Origin: Rhodoferax sp. GW822-FHT02A01
Lineage (GTDB): Bacteria; Pseudomonadota; Gammaproteobacteria; Burkholderiales; Burkholderiaceae_C
Assembly (NCBI RefSeq): GCF_038784515.1
Contig: NZ_CP152376.1
Span: 744,001 to 808,000 of the forward strand
DNA length: 64,000 nt
Direction: 5' to 3'
Position 1 is the first letter of the stretch. Every line of letters begins with the position of its first letter. Shown here piece by piece: positions 1-8,559 of the stretch. The notes under the pieces are model-generated. The model did not search any database and had not been told where the DNA came from. It saw only the letters and a program-made list of their open reading frames with translations. A program made the position numbers and the translations under genes.

Positions 1-1295
1 ATGGCCACGCGCGCATCGCGCACGATTTGCTCTATGCCCCACTCGCGCACATAACCATGCCCGCCCAGCACCTGCAGGCATTCGCTGCCACCGTAAAACG
101 CCTGCTGGGTGAAGGCGGCCTTGATGACCGGCGTCACAAAGCTGCACCAGCGCTGGGCCGCTTCACGGCGTGCGGTGTCTGCGTGGTGTTTGCCCATGTC
201 CAGCTCAACAGCGGTTCGGTATGCCAGCACACGGCCGCCATCGATCCAGGCCCGCTGGGTATCCAGAATGCGGCGCATGGCCGGATGCTCGGCGATCAGG
301 TCCGCTTCGGCAGCTGACCTGCCGCGGCCAGGTGCGCGCATTTGCCTGCGCTCGCGGGAGTAGGTATCTGCGGTTTGCCACGCGGCTTCCAGCAGGCCAA
401 TGCCCTGCAAGGCCACATGCAGGCGCGCGGCGTTCATCATGACGAACATGGCGTTGAGACCACGCCCGGGCTCGCCCACGATCCAGCCCGTTGCATCTTC
501 GAAACGCATGACGCAGGTGGGGCTGCCGTGCAGGCCCATCTTTTCTTCTATGCGGTCGCAGTAGGCCGCACTGCGGCTGCCGTCTTCGTAGTATTTGGGC
601 ACCAGAAACAGCGACAGCCCCTTGGGGCCGGGCGGTGCGTCGGGCAGGCGCGCCAACACCAGGTGCACGATGTTGTCGCTAAGGTCGTGCTCGCCGCCGG
701 AGATGAATATCTTGGTGCCCGAGACGCGGTAGCTGCCATCCGCCTGTGGCACAGCCTTGGTACGCGCCAGGCCCAGGTCGCTGCCGGCATGCGCTTCAGT
801 CAGGCACATGGTGGCCAGCCATTCGCCAGTGGCAATCTTTTCCAGGTAACGCTTCTGCAAGGCCTCGCTGCCGTGGTGCTTGAGGCATTCGTAGGCGCCG
901 TGCAGCAAGCCGGGAGCCATGGTCCAGGCGTGGTTGGCGGCACTCAGCATTTCATACAGCATGGCGGCCAGCACCGAAGGCAGACCCTGCCCTCCGTCTT
1001 CCACATCGGCCGCCAACGCAGGCCAGCCCGCGTGCCAGAAGGCGGCGTAGGCGTCCTTGAAGCCCGGCGGCATGGTGACGGATCCGTCCTTCCACTGCGC
1101 GCCTACCTCATCGCCCTGGCGATTCAACGGGGCAATGGCTTCGCCCACAAACTTGCCGGACTCTTCCAGCACCTGGGCCATCAGGTCTTCATCGACTTCT
1201 GCAAACGCCTGCAGCTGCTGCAGCGCCGCGGGCGCCTGCACCACAGCGGCCAACAGCCACTGCATGTCCTGTGTGGGAGGCTGGTACACGCTCAT
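1..1295 (-). CDS. acyl-CoA dehydrogenase (C-terminus cut by window edge)
   Basis: Flavin-dependent acyl-CoA dehydrogenase, oxidising an acyl-CoA to the 2-enoyl-CoA. About 431 residues are present. The flavin/substrate motif CLTEAHAGSDLG lies near residue 165 and GGHGYVREWGIEQIVRDAR near the visible end; the catalytic glutamate segment would lie beyond the window. The N-terminal extension (about 60 residues before the usual helical domain) fits the larger, roughly 590-residue DmdC/FadE-like subfamily. Its ATG overlaps the stop of the upstream ATPase gene (ATGA), so it is translationally coupled as the last visible gene of the ferulate operon. A role on dihydro-phenylpropanoyl-CoA substrates is inferred from context; a general fatty acyl-CoA substrate is possible. 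Confidence 0.85.
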   Translation of the reverse strand, partial: MSVYQPPTQDMQWLLAAVVQAPAALQQLQAFAEVDEDLMAQVLEESGKFVGEAIAPLNRQGDEVGAQWKDGSVTMPPGFKDAYAAFWHAGWPALAADVEDGGQGLPSVLAAMLYEMLSAANHAWTMAPGLLHGAYECLKHHGSEALQKRYLEKIATGEWLATMCLTEAHAGSDLGLARTKAVPQADGSYRVSGTKIFISGGEHDLSDNIVHLVLARLPDAPPGPKGLSLFLVPKYYEDGSRSAAYCDRIEEKMGLHGSPTCVMRFEDATGWIVGEPGRGLNAMFVMMNAARLHVALQGIGLLEAAWQTADTYSRERRQMRAPGRGRSAAEADLIAEHPAMRRILDTQRAWIDGGRVLAYRTAVELDMGKHHADTARREAAQRWCSFVTPVIKAAFTQQAFYGGSECLQVLGGHGYVREWGIEQIVRDARVA

Positions 1296-2032
1296 GCCAC
1301 TTCCTTCCGTTTGGCCGCGCCCAGATAGGACTCGATCACGCGCGGGTCTTGCGCCAGTTGTTCGGCCGGGCCGTGAATCCCGATGGCGCCCATCTCCAGC
1401 ACGTAGGCATAGTCCGCAACCGCCAGTGCGGCGCGCGCATTCTGTTCCACCAGCACGATGGTCACGCCAGTCTCGCGCAAGCGCTCGATGATGGTGAATA
1501 TCTCCTTGACGACCAGCGGCGCCAGGCCCAGGCTGGGTTCATCCAGCATCAACACCTTGGGACCGGACATGAGCGAGCGGCCCACCGCCAGCATCTGGCG
1601 CTCGCCACCCGAGAGGGTGCCGGCGAGTTGCAGCCTGCGCTCTTTGAGGCGGGGGAACAAGGTGTAGACCTCGTCCATGCGGTCACGCCAGTGCGGATTG
1701 GCCAGACGCATCTGGCGAAAGCCGCCCAGCAGCAGGTTGTCTTCCACCGGCATGGTGCCAAACAGTTCGCGCTTCTCCGGCACCAGGGCCATGCCGCGCA
1801 TGACGCGCTCCTCCAGCGTCAGCGACTGGATGGGGTCGCCCTCCAGATCGATCTGTCCGTTGGCGGGCAGGATGCCCATCAGCGTGTTGAGCAGCGTGGA
1901 CTTGCCCGCGCCGTTGGGACCGATGACGGTGATCACGCTGCCTTGGTCCGCATGCAGGTCTATGCCGTGCAGAACCTCGGCGCGGCCATAGCCCGCACGC
2001 AGGTTGTGAACGCGCAGTACCGGGGTGGTCAT
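1292..2032 (-). CDS. livF: ABC transporter ATP-binding protein, LivF type
   Basis: Second ATPase of a branched-chain-amino-acid-type (HAAT) ABC importer; 246 residues, usual for LivF. Walker A GPNGAGKST is near residue 40, followed by the signature LSGGERQML and Walker B VLMLDEPSLGL. The start at 2032 is preferred over an upstream in-frame start because the protein then begins MTTPVLRVHNL like the family. Neighbours are the fused permease-ATPase 10 bp upstream and the acyl-CoA dehydrogenase overlapping downstream. HAAT importers in aromatic-degradation operons often carry aromatic acids rather than amino acids; here the operon partners suggest a hydroxycinnamate or a related aryl acid as cargo, which is inference. 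Confidence 0.9.
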   Translation of the reverse strand: MTTPVLRVHNLRAGYGRAEVLHGIDLHADQGSVITVIGPNGAGKSTLLNTLMGILPANGQIDLEGDPIQSLTLEERVMRGMALVPEKRELFGTMPVEDNLLLGGFRQMRLANPHWRDRMDEVYTLFPRLKERRLQLAGTLSGGERQMLAVGRSLMSGPKVLMLDEPSLGLAPLVVKEIFTIIERLRETGVTIVLVEQNARAALAVADYAYVLEMGAIGIHGPAEQLAQDPRVIESYLGAAKRKEVA

Positions 2033-2042
2033 GAATCGCTCC

Positions 2043-3809
2043 TTAATGTTCCGTACCCAGGTACGCGGCACGCACCTTGGGATCTTCCTGAATCTGCTCG
2101 GGCGTTCCTTGCGTGAGCAAGGTGCCGAACTCCATCACCACCAGGTGGTCGCACACGTCCATGACCAGTTCCATGTCGTGCTCCACCAGCAGAATGCTCA
2201 CGCCTTGCTGTTGCAACTGCCGCAGCACTTCGCCCAGGCGCTTCTTCTCGAGGTGGCGCAGTCCGGCTGCGGGCTCATCCAGCAACAACAGGGCCGGGTC
2301 ACTGCAGAGGGCGCGCGCGATCTCCATCAGGCGCTGCGGCCCCATGGCCAGGTTGCCCGCCAGCTCGTGCAGGTACTCGCCCATGCCAATGCGCTCCAAC
2401 TGGCGTTGCGCTTCCTTGTAGAGCTGGCGCTCTTCCATGCGGTTGGTGTTTGTCATGGCCGACAGCACGCCCTTGCTGCCACGCAGGTGGGCGCCCAGCG
2501 CCACGTTTTCCAGCACCGTCATGTCGGGAATCATCTTGACGTGCTGGAAGGTGCGGGACATGCCGCGCCTTGCGATTTCGCGGGAAGGCAGGCCACTGAC
2601 CACTTCGCCACGGAACATCACCTCCCCGCCGCTCAGGGCCAGCACGCCGGTGATGAGGTTGAAGGTGGTGGACTTGCCCGCCCCGTTGGGGCCGATCAGG
2701 CCCACGATCTGCCCGGCATCGATCTGGAAGCTGATGTTGTTCACCGCGGTCAGCCCGCCGAACACCTTGCGAATGCCCTTCACCTGCAGAATCGGTTCGC
2801 CCTTGGCTGGCTTGCTGCGCTCAGGCAGGGCGGGTGCATCGGCCCAGTCCACAACGCGCGCAGCACGCGGCAGCTTGCGTTGCACCATGGACCACAGCCC
2901 ATCGGGAAGGAACTTGAGCATCACCACCAGGACAATGCCAAACACGATGACCTCGTAGCTTCCGCTGGTGCCGATGAGCTTGGGCAACAGCACCTGCAAC
3001 TGGTCTTCCATCAGCTTGGTGATCAATGCACCTGCGACCGCACCCCACACATGGCCGATGCCACCCACCACGGTCATGAACAGGTACTCAATGCCCATCT
3101 TGAGACCAAAGGGCGAGGGGTTGATGGAGCGCTGGAAGTGTGCGAACAGCCATCCGGAAATGGAGGCCAGTTGTGCCGCGATCAGGAAGATGATGATCTT
3201 GTAGCGCAAGGTGTTGACGCCCATGGCTTCGGCCATGCGGGTGCCGTTGCGCAAGGAGCGCATGGCGCGGCCGGCGCGCGAATCCAGAAGCGAAATCAGC
3301 GCCGCCGCCGCACACAGCACCACCACCCAGGTCAGGACGAAGAAGCCCTTGCCCTGGCCGATCTGCCAATCGAACACCGACAGACCCGGCAGGCCCAGCA
3401 GGCCGTCGTACTTGCCCAGGGCGTCCAGGTTGCCCATGAGGTAGTACAGGGCCAGCGCCCAGGCGATGGTGGCCAGCGGCAGGTAATGGCCGGACATGCG
3501 CAGCGTGATGCCGCCCACGACCAGCGCAGAAGCCGAGGTGATGGCCAGACCGATGAACAGCGTCACCCAGGGCGAGAGGCCCAGGTTGAGGGTGAACCAG
3601 CCACTGGCATAGGCACCGATACCTACGAACGCAGCCTGCCCGAAGGAGGTGAGGCCGGCCACGCCGGTGAGCAACACCAGCCCCAGGCAAGTCAGGCTGT
3701 AGAGGCCGATGTAATTGAGCTGGGTGATCCAGAACTCGGGCAGTGGCAGCAGGGCCACCAGCAGAACCAGGGCCCCCAGAGCGAGCCAGCGCATGTTACG
3801 GTTGTTCAT
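2043..3809 (-). CDS. fused LivM permease - LivG ATPase
   Basis: 588-residue fusion. Residues 1 to about 300 are a LivM-type polytopic inner-membrane permease (start MNNRNMRWLALGALVLL, many hydrophobic helices). From about 335 comes a LivG-type ATPase with Walker A GPNGAGKSTTFN and Walker B LLLLDEPAAGL. The ABC signature region reads GNLAMGPQRLMEIARAL, where LivG proteins usually have a YGQQ or SGGQ-type core, a notable deviation. The start at 3809 leaves a one-base gap to the LivH stop; a longer in-frame start would overlap livH. Permease and ATPase on one chain fix their stoichiometry. It works with LivH and LivF at the inner membrane. Confidence 0.9.
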   Translation of the reverse strand: MNNRNMRWLALGALVLLVALLPLPEFWITQLNYIGLYSLTCLGLVLLTGVAGLTSFGQAAFVGIGAYASGWFTLNLGLSPWVTLFIGLAITSASALVVGGITLRMSGHYLPLATIAWALALYYLMGNLDALGKYDGLLGLPGLSVFDWQIGQGKGFFVLTWVVVLCAAAALISLLDSRAGRAMRSLRNGTRMAEAMGVNTLRYKIIIFLIAAQLASISGWLFAHFQRSINPSPFGLKMGIEYLFMTVVGGIGHVWGAVAGALITKLMEDQLQVLLPKLIGTSGSYEVIVFGIVLVVMLKFLPDGLWSMVQRKLPRAARVVDWADAPALPERSKPAKGEPILQVKGIRKVFGGLTAVNNISFQIDAGQIVGLIGPNGAGKSTTFNLITGVLALSGGEVMFRGEVVSGLPSREIARRGMSRTFQHVKMIPDMTVLENVALGAHLRGSKGVLSAMTNTNRMEERQLYKEAQRQLERIGMGEYLHELAGNLAMGPQRLMEIARALCSDPALLLLDEPAAGLRHLEKKRLGEVLRQLQQQGVSILLVEHDMELVMDVCDHLVVMEFGTLLTQGTPEQIQEDPKVRAAYLGTEH

Positions 3810-3810
3810 G

Positions 3811-4851
3811 TCAGTGCTCCTCATCCGAATGGCCACCCTGGAGCGAACGCCAGAGCAGGATGGGAAGAATCAGCGTGAACACAATGACCTCCTTGAACGC
3901 ACTGGCCCAGAAGGAGGCCAGCGACTCCACGATGCCCACGAACAGGGCGCCCACCAGGGCACCTGGGTAGCTCGAAAGACCAGCCACCACCGCCGCCACA
4001 AAACCCTTGAGGCCGATGAGGAAACCCGAGTCGTAGAACACGGTGGTGGTCGGCCCGATCAGCAGGCCCGACAGCGCACCGATGAGTGCGGCCATGGCAA
4101 ATGCCGTCTGGCCGGACGCGTGGGAGGAAATGCCCATGAGGCGCGCACCCAGGCGGTTGACCGCGGTGGCACGCAGGGCCTTGCCCATGAGGGCACGTTC
4201 AAAAAACAACCAGAGCAGCACGATGAGCGCAACAGAGCAGGCAAAGATGATGAGGGTCTGGCCGGTCAGCGTCACCGGACCCAGCGAAAGGCGCAAATCC
4301 CAGAACGGCGGATTGCGGAAACCTTCGGCCCCGAAAAACAGCAGCCCCAGGCCAGTCATGGCGAAGTGCACACCCACGGCCACGATCAGCAACACCAAGG
4401 GCGATGCATCTTCCAGCGACTGGAAGGCCACGCGGTACACCAGGGGCCCGAAGGAGGTGACGATGGCCACACTCAGCAAGGCTTGCACTTCCAACGGAAA
4501 CTGGCGCGGCGCGGCCCACAGCGTGACCAGCGCAAGCGCCACCGGAACCGCCAGCACCTTGAGGGCCGACTTGAGTGCAGCCAGCGGGTTGCGGTGGTGG
4601 TGCCACCGGCTTACCAGCTCCATCAGAGCGGCTATGCATGCCATGATCAGCAACAGCCATACCGTGCCGGGCACGTGCCCCGTCTGCAGAATGGCCAGGG
4701 TGAGCGCGCCGTAGGCGACGAACTCCCCCTGGGGGATGAAGATCACACGCGTGACCGTGAATACCAGCACGGTGGCCAGACCCAACAGGGCATATACCGC
4801 CCCGTTGGTCAAGCCATCCAGCAGCAGGATGCTGGCAATCGTGGAGTCCAT
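3811..4851 (-). CDS. livH: ABC transporter permease, LivH type
   Basis: Polytopic inner-membrane permease of the HAAT importer, 346 residues and so longer than the usual 290-310. The N-terminus [26 protein letters not shown] and the motif [15 protein letters not shown] are typical of LivH, with about eight to ten hydrophobic segments. The extra length is a central insertion around residues 65-130 containing the basic stretch [17 protein letters not shown]. It lies 21 bp after the binding-protein gene and one base before the LivM-LivG fusion, so it is within one transcript. Confidence 0.9.
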   Translation of the reverse strand: MDSTIASILLLDGLTNGAVYALLGLATVLVFTVTRVIFIPQGEFVAYGALTLAILQTGHVPGTVWLLLIMACIAALMELVSRWHHHRNPLAALKSALKVLAVPVALALVTLWAAPRQFPLEVQALLSVAIVTSFGPLVYRVAFQSLEDASPLVLLIVAVGVHFAMTGLGLLFFGAEGFRNPPFWDLRLSLGPVTLTGQTLIIFACSVALIVLLWLFFERALMGKALRATAVNRLGARLMGISSHASGQTAFAMAALIGALSGLLIGPTTTVFYDSGFLIGLKGFVAAVVAGLSSYPGALVGALFVGIVESLASFWASAFKEVIVFTLILPILLWRSLQGGHSDEEH

Positions 4852-4872
4852 GGGCTTGAATCCTTTTGCGTG

Positions 4873-6006
4873 TTATTCGATTTTCCAGTCGCCGTTGACC
4901 ACCTTCACGATCACGCCGGTGTCCAGGGTGTAGCCCCAGTGATCTTCCTTGGTCCAGTTGAGCGTGCCGTGGGCCACCACGGTGCGGCCCATGGTCTCCA
5001 GCGCATCGCGTAGGGCCGCGCGGAATTCGGGCGTACCGGTCTTGGCCTTCTTCAGCGCCAGGGGAACCGCTTTTTCCAGCACCAGGACGGTGTCGTAAGC
5101 GTGGCCGGCGAACTGGTTGTGGCTGCCCGCACCATAGGCTCCGTCGTACTTGGCCACGAAGTCCAGGGCAAACTTCTTGGAGGGGTTGGAGTCTGGCAAC
5201 TGCGCCGGTGCAATCACCGGGCCCGACACCACATAGGTGCCTTCCATGGCCTTGCCACCCACGCGCATCAGGTCCTTAGTGGCAGCGGCATGGGTCTGGT
5301 AGATCTTGCCTTTGTAGCCACGGTCCAGCACGGCCATCTCGGGCATGGCGGCTCCGCTGCCCGAGGCCACCACCAGGATGGCATCGGGATTAGCGGCGGT
5401 GAGCTTCAAGGCCTGCGCGGTCACGCCGGTATCGGTGCGGGCAAAGCGTTCGGCGGCCACCACCTTGATGCCTTCCTTGTCACCGGCAGCGGTGAAGGCC
5501 TTGAGCCACTGTTCGCCATAGGCATCGGTGTAACCCAGGAAGCCCACCGTTTTGACGCCCTGCTTCTTCATGTGCGCAACCACGGCGTGCGCCATGACGT
5601 CATTCGACTGGGGCAGACGGAAGGACCAGGTGTCCTTGCCGGGTGGCAGACCAATGGGGGTGGCTGCGAGTTGCACCGTCTGGCTTTCCACCGCCACGTC
5701 GGCAATGGCAATCCCCACCGGTGTGGCAGCGGAACCGAGCAGCACGTCCACCTTCTCTTCGGCCACCAGGCGGCGCGCGTTCTTCACGCCCTGGGTGGGA
5801 TCGGTGGCATCGTCGAGCACGATCACCTTGAGCTTCTCGCCGGCAATCTTTTCCGGCCACAAGGCGATCTGGTTTTTCATGGGAATGCCCAGGCCGGAGG
5901 CCGGACCGGTCAGCGGAAGAATCACACCGATGGTGAGGTCGGCCATGGCCAGACCCGACATCAGTGTGGTTGCGGCAGCGGCAATCACTTGGTAGCTAAG
6001 TTTCAC
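4873..6006 (-). CDS. periplasmic branched-chain-type substrate-binding protein
   Basis: Periplasmic binding protein of the HAAT importer, 377 residues. The start is taken as GTG at 6006 because a strong ribosome-binding site (AAAAGGAGACAACC) stands just before it and translation then gives a clean signal peptide ending SGLAMA before DLTIGVILPLTGP. The longer in-frame reading would run through the thioesterase gene. The mature protein has the type I periplasmic-binding fold pattern (an early TGPASGLG segment, later DAYGEQW). Its position between catabolic and permease genes suggests a dedicated aromatic-acid uptake system; ligand identity cannot be read from sequence. Confidence 0.88.
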   Translation of the reverse strand: MKLSYQVIAAAATTLMSGLAMADLTIGVILPLTGPASGLGIPMKNQIALWPEKIAGEKLKVIVLDDATDPTQGVKNARRLVAEEKVDVLLGSAATPVGIAIADVAVESQTVQLAATPIGLPPGKDTWSFRLPQSNDVMAHAVVAHMKKQGVKTVGFLGYTDAYGEQWLKAFTAAGDKEGIKVVAAERFARTDTGVTAQALKLTAANPDAILVVASGSGAAMPEMAVLDRGYKGKIYQTHAAATKDLMRVGGKAMEGTYVVSGPVIAPAQLPDSNPSKKFALDFVAKYDGAYGAGSHNQFAGHAYDTVLVLEKAVPLALKKAKTGTPEFRAALRDALETMGRTVVAHGTLNWTKEDHWGYTLDTGVIVKVVNGDWKIE

Positions 6007-6041
6007 GGTTGTCTCCTTTTTGTGGTGGTTGAAGCAGTGGA

Positions 6042-6461
6042 TCAAGAGCACAGTGTCTTGATGAATTCCGGTACCGGAATGGATTTCATGCGCACCTCGT
6101 CGCCGGGCAGGCGCACGACGAAGGCACGCACCTCGGTGCCTTCGCACAGCAGGTCGTCACCGCGCATGACGACATGGCGGTGCAAAAAGACCTTCTCGCG
6201 CCATTCGGTCACGCTGGTGTGGATCTGCAGCCGCTCTCCATAGGTGGCCGGTCGCTTGAACTGGGTGTTGATCTCCAGCAGCGGGGTGCCGATGATGCCG
6301 GTGGTCTTGACCAGTTCGCGCCAGGGCTGCACACCGCACTTCACGAAGAAGTTCAGCGAAGAGGCATCCATCCACTTGGAAAAATTGGGGAAGAACACGA
6401 TGCCGGCGGGATCACAGTCCCCGAACATCACTTCCACTTCGTAGATCACGGTTTTGCTCAT
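6042..6461 (-). CDS. 4-hydroxybenzoyl-CoA-type acyl-CoA thioesterase
   Basis: Small hot-dog-fold thioesterase, 139 residues. The N-terminal motif FGDCDPAGIVFFPNFSKW places Asp17 where the catalytic aspartate of the Pseudomonas 4-hydroxybenzoyl-CoA thioesterase lies, and the chain end PVPEFIKTLCS also resembles that enzyme. In this operon it would hydrolyse an aroyl-CoA (for example vanilloyl-CoA or 4-hydroxybenzoyl-CoA) released by the thiolase, giving the free benzoate and CoA. It sits 13 bp after the SDR gene and 35 bp before the binding-protein GTG. Substrate choice is inferred from context; the fold and aspartate are seen directly. Confidence 0.85.
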   Translation of the reverse strand: MSKTVIYEVEVMFGDCDPAGIVFFPNFSKWMDASSLNFFVKCGVQPWRELVKTTGIIGTPLLEINTQFKRPATYGERLQIHTSVTEWREKVFLHRHVVMRGDDLLCEGTEVRAFVVRLPGDEVRMKSIPVPEFIKTLCS

Positions 6462-6474
6462 CGTCTTCCTTGGG

Positions 6475-7239
6475 TTAGCGGGGGGCCATGCGCAGTGCGC
6501 CGTCCAGGCGTATCACTTCGCCATTGAGGTGGCCATTGGTGACGATATGCGCAGCAAGCTGCGCGAACTCTTCGGGTTTACCCAGGCGTTTGGGGAACGG
6601 GATGCTCTCGGCCAGTGACTTCTGCACCGCTTCGGGCAAGGTGCGCATCAACGGCGTGGCAAACAGGCCGGGCGCAATGGTGCACACGCGGATGCCGTGC
6701 TGCGCGAGGTCACGTGCCATAGGCAGGGTCATGCCCACGACCCCGGCCTTGGAGGCGCTGTACGCCTGCTGGCCCACCTGGCCGTCAAATGCCGCCACCG
6801 ACGCAGTAAACACCATCACGCCGCGTTCGCCATCCACCAGCGGCTCCTGCTGTGCACAGGCGGCGGCAAACAGGCGCGCCACGTTGTAGGTACCCAGTAG
6901 ATTGACCTCGATGACTTTGGCGAAGTCCTCCAACGGGGCGGCGCTGCCGTCCTTTGCAATGACACGCTTGGCGCTGCCGATGCCGGCGATCTGCAGCAGG
7001 ATGCGCGCCGGCCCATGGGTTGCGGCTGCCTGCTCCAGGGCCGCTTGCACGCTGGCGGCATTGGTCACGTCACACTGAATGGCCAGGCCACCGATTTCGC
7101 TGGCCACCTGCTGCGCCTGTGCCAAGTTGACGTCCAGGATGGTGACCTTGGCGCCCAGGCGTGCGAGCTCGCGCGCGCTGGCCTCGCCCAGGCCTGATCC
7201 GCCGCCGGTGACCAGTGCCGCTTGTCCTGTGATGTGCAT
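6475..7239 (-). CDS. SDR 3-hydroxyacyl-CoA dehydrogenase (HSD10-like)
   Basis: Short-chain dehydrogenase, 254 residues. It has the nucleotide motif GGGSGLG (residues 12-18), the DVTN motif, and the active site QQAYSASKAGV with Tyr and Lys, a serine lying earlier in VMVFTASVAAF. The C-terminal segment PFPKRLGKPEEFAQLAAHIV is typical of type-2 3-hydroxyacyl-CoA dehydrogenases. In the operon it would oxidise the 3-hydroxy-3-aryl-propanoyl-CoA made by the hydratase to the beta-keto-CoA that the thiolase cleaves. It lies between thiolase and thioesterase genes with short gaps. Confidence 0.87.
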   Translation of the reverse strand: MHITGQAALVTGGGSGLGEASARELARLGAKVTILDVNLAQAQQVASEIGGLAIQCDVTNAASVQAALEQAAATHGPARILLQIAGIGSAKRVIAKDGSAAPLEDFAKVIEVNLLGTYNVARLFAAACAQQEPLVDGERGVMVFTASVAAFDGQVGQQAYSASKAGVVGMTLPMARDLAQHGIRVCTIAPGLFATPLMRTLPEAVQKSLAESIPFPKRLGKPEEFAQLAAHIVTNGHLNGEVIRLDGALRMAPR

Positions 7240-7281
7240 GGAGTTCCTTTGCTTGTGCGTGGGTTGTCTAAGGGTGCGGTC

Positions 7282-8532
7282 TCAGGCTGCAGCGGGGTTT
7301 TCCAGCAGCAGGGCAATACCCTGACCGCCACCGATGCAGGCGCTGGAAACGCCGTAGCGCAGACCGCTGCGCTGCAGTTCGCGCGCCAGCGTCAGGGTCA
7401 GGCGCACGCCGGTTGCGGCCAAGGGGTGGCCCAGGGCAATCGCACCGCCGTTGACGTTGAGCCTGGACATGTCCAGGCCCAGTTCGCGGCCCACCGACAG
7501 GGTTTGCGCACCCTGGGCTTCATTGATCTCGAACCGGCCCACGGCATCCAAAGACAGCCCTGCGCGTTCCAGCAGCAGGCGGATGGCAGGCGCCGGGCCT
7601 ATGCCCATGATTTCCGGTGGCACCCCCACCACGGCGGCAGCCACCACGCGTGCCAGCGGCTTCTTGCCTTGGGCTCGCACATAGCTGCCCGCGGCCACCA
7701 CGGCGGCCGCCGCCGCGTCCACCAATGCCGCGCTGTTGCCGCCGGTCTGCACGCCGTCCGGATACACGGTGCGCAGCTTGGCAAGCACTTCGACCGGGGA
7801 CGGGCGGGCATGGGTGTCGGTGGCCACTTCGGTTACCTTGCCCTGCAACTGGATGCCGCGCGTGGCGTAACCGGGAAGCTCAAACTTTTCGCTGACCACG
7901 GGCGCAATCTCGCCAGCATGGAAACCATCGGCCTGTGCGGCCACCGCCTTGGCAAACGACGCGCTGGCAAAGGCATCCACCTCTTCGCGGGTGATACCGT
8001 ATTTTTTGGCCAGATTCTCGGCCGTCTGGATCATGGTGATGCCGCAGGCGGAATCTTTCAGCGCCTCCCACAGAAAATCCTTGAACTCCACCGGCGCACC
8101 CAGCTTGAAACCGGTGCGATGGGTGAAGGAGGCAATCGGGTTGCGGGTCATGGACTCTGCGCCCACCACCAGGGCCACATCGGCACACCCGGCCTGGATC
8201 TGCTCACCCGCCTGGCGGAACAGCTCAAAACCGGTGCCGCAGATGCGCTGCACCATCAACGCGGGCACGGTCTGTGGCACACCTGCATACAGAGCGACGT
8301 GGCGCGGCAGCATGAACTGCTCGTAATCGCCAGGCGCCATGTTGCCGGTCAGCACCGTCTCGATGTGATCGGCCGGGACGCCTGCCTTGTGCAAGGCTGC
8401 ACGGGCCGCTTTGATACCGAGATCGGTGGGCGAGATGTGGCCCAGCGCACCGCAGTAGTCCACCATGGGGGTGCGCATGCCGTCGATCATCCAGATGTCG
8501 TCGAATGCGTTGAAGAATCCTTTGGATGCCAT
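7282..8532 (-). CDS. thiolase (acetyl-CoA acyltransferase)
   Basis: Thiolase, 416 residues. The nucleophilic cysteine is Cys98 in QRICGTGFELF, the histidine motif is GGAIALGHPLAATG, and the second cysteine is in SSACIGGGQGIAL. It would split a 3-keto-3-aryl-propanoyl-CoA with CoA into an aroyl-CoA and acetyl-CoA. It is placed between the feruloyl-CoA synthase and the SDR dehydrogenase. The presence of thiolase, dehydrogenase and thioesterase argues for the beta-oxidative rather than the hydratase/lyase (vanillin) route. Confidence 0.9.
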   Translation of the reverse strand: MASKGFFNAFDDIWMIDGMRTPMVDYCGALGHISPTDLGIKAARAALHKAGVPADHIETVLTGNMAPGDYEQFMLPRHVALYAGVPQTVPALMVQRICGTGFELFRQAGEQIQAGCADVALVVGAESMTRNPIASFTHRTGFKLGAPVEFKDFLWEALKDSACGITMIQTAENLAKKYGITREEVDAFASASFAKAVAAQADGFHAGEIAPVVSEKFELPGYATRGIQLQGKVTEVATDTHARPSPVEVLAKLRTVYPDGVQTGGNSAALVDAAAAAVVAAGSYVRAQGKKPLARVVAAAVVGVPPEIMGIGPAPAIRLLLERAGLSLDAVGRFEINEAQGAQTLSVGRELGLDMSRLNVNGGAIALGHPLAATGVRLTLTLARELQRSGLRYGVSSACIGGGQGIALLLENPAAA

Positions 8533-8559
8533 ATGGTTCCTTGTATGGGTCGTGCTTAG

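Noticed and set aside
2025..3878. 617-codon plus-strand open frame opposite the LivM-LivG gene
   Set aside because: Antisense shadow of a high-GC gene; histidine/glutamine-rich nonsense composition and no motif, while the minus strand has clear ABC motifs.
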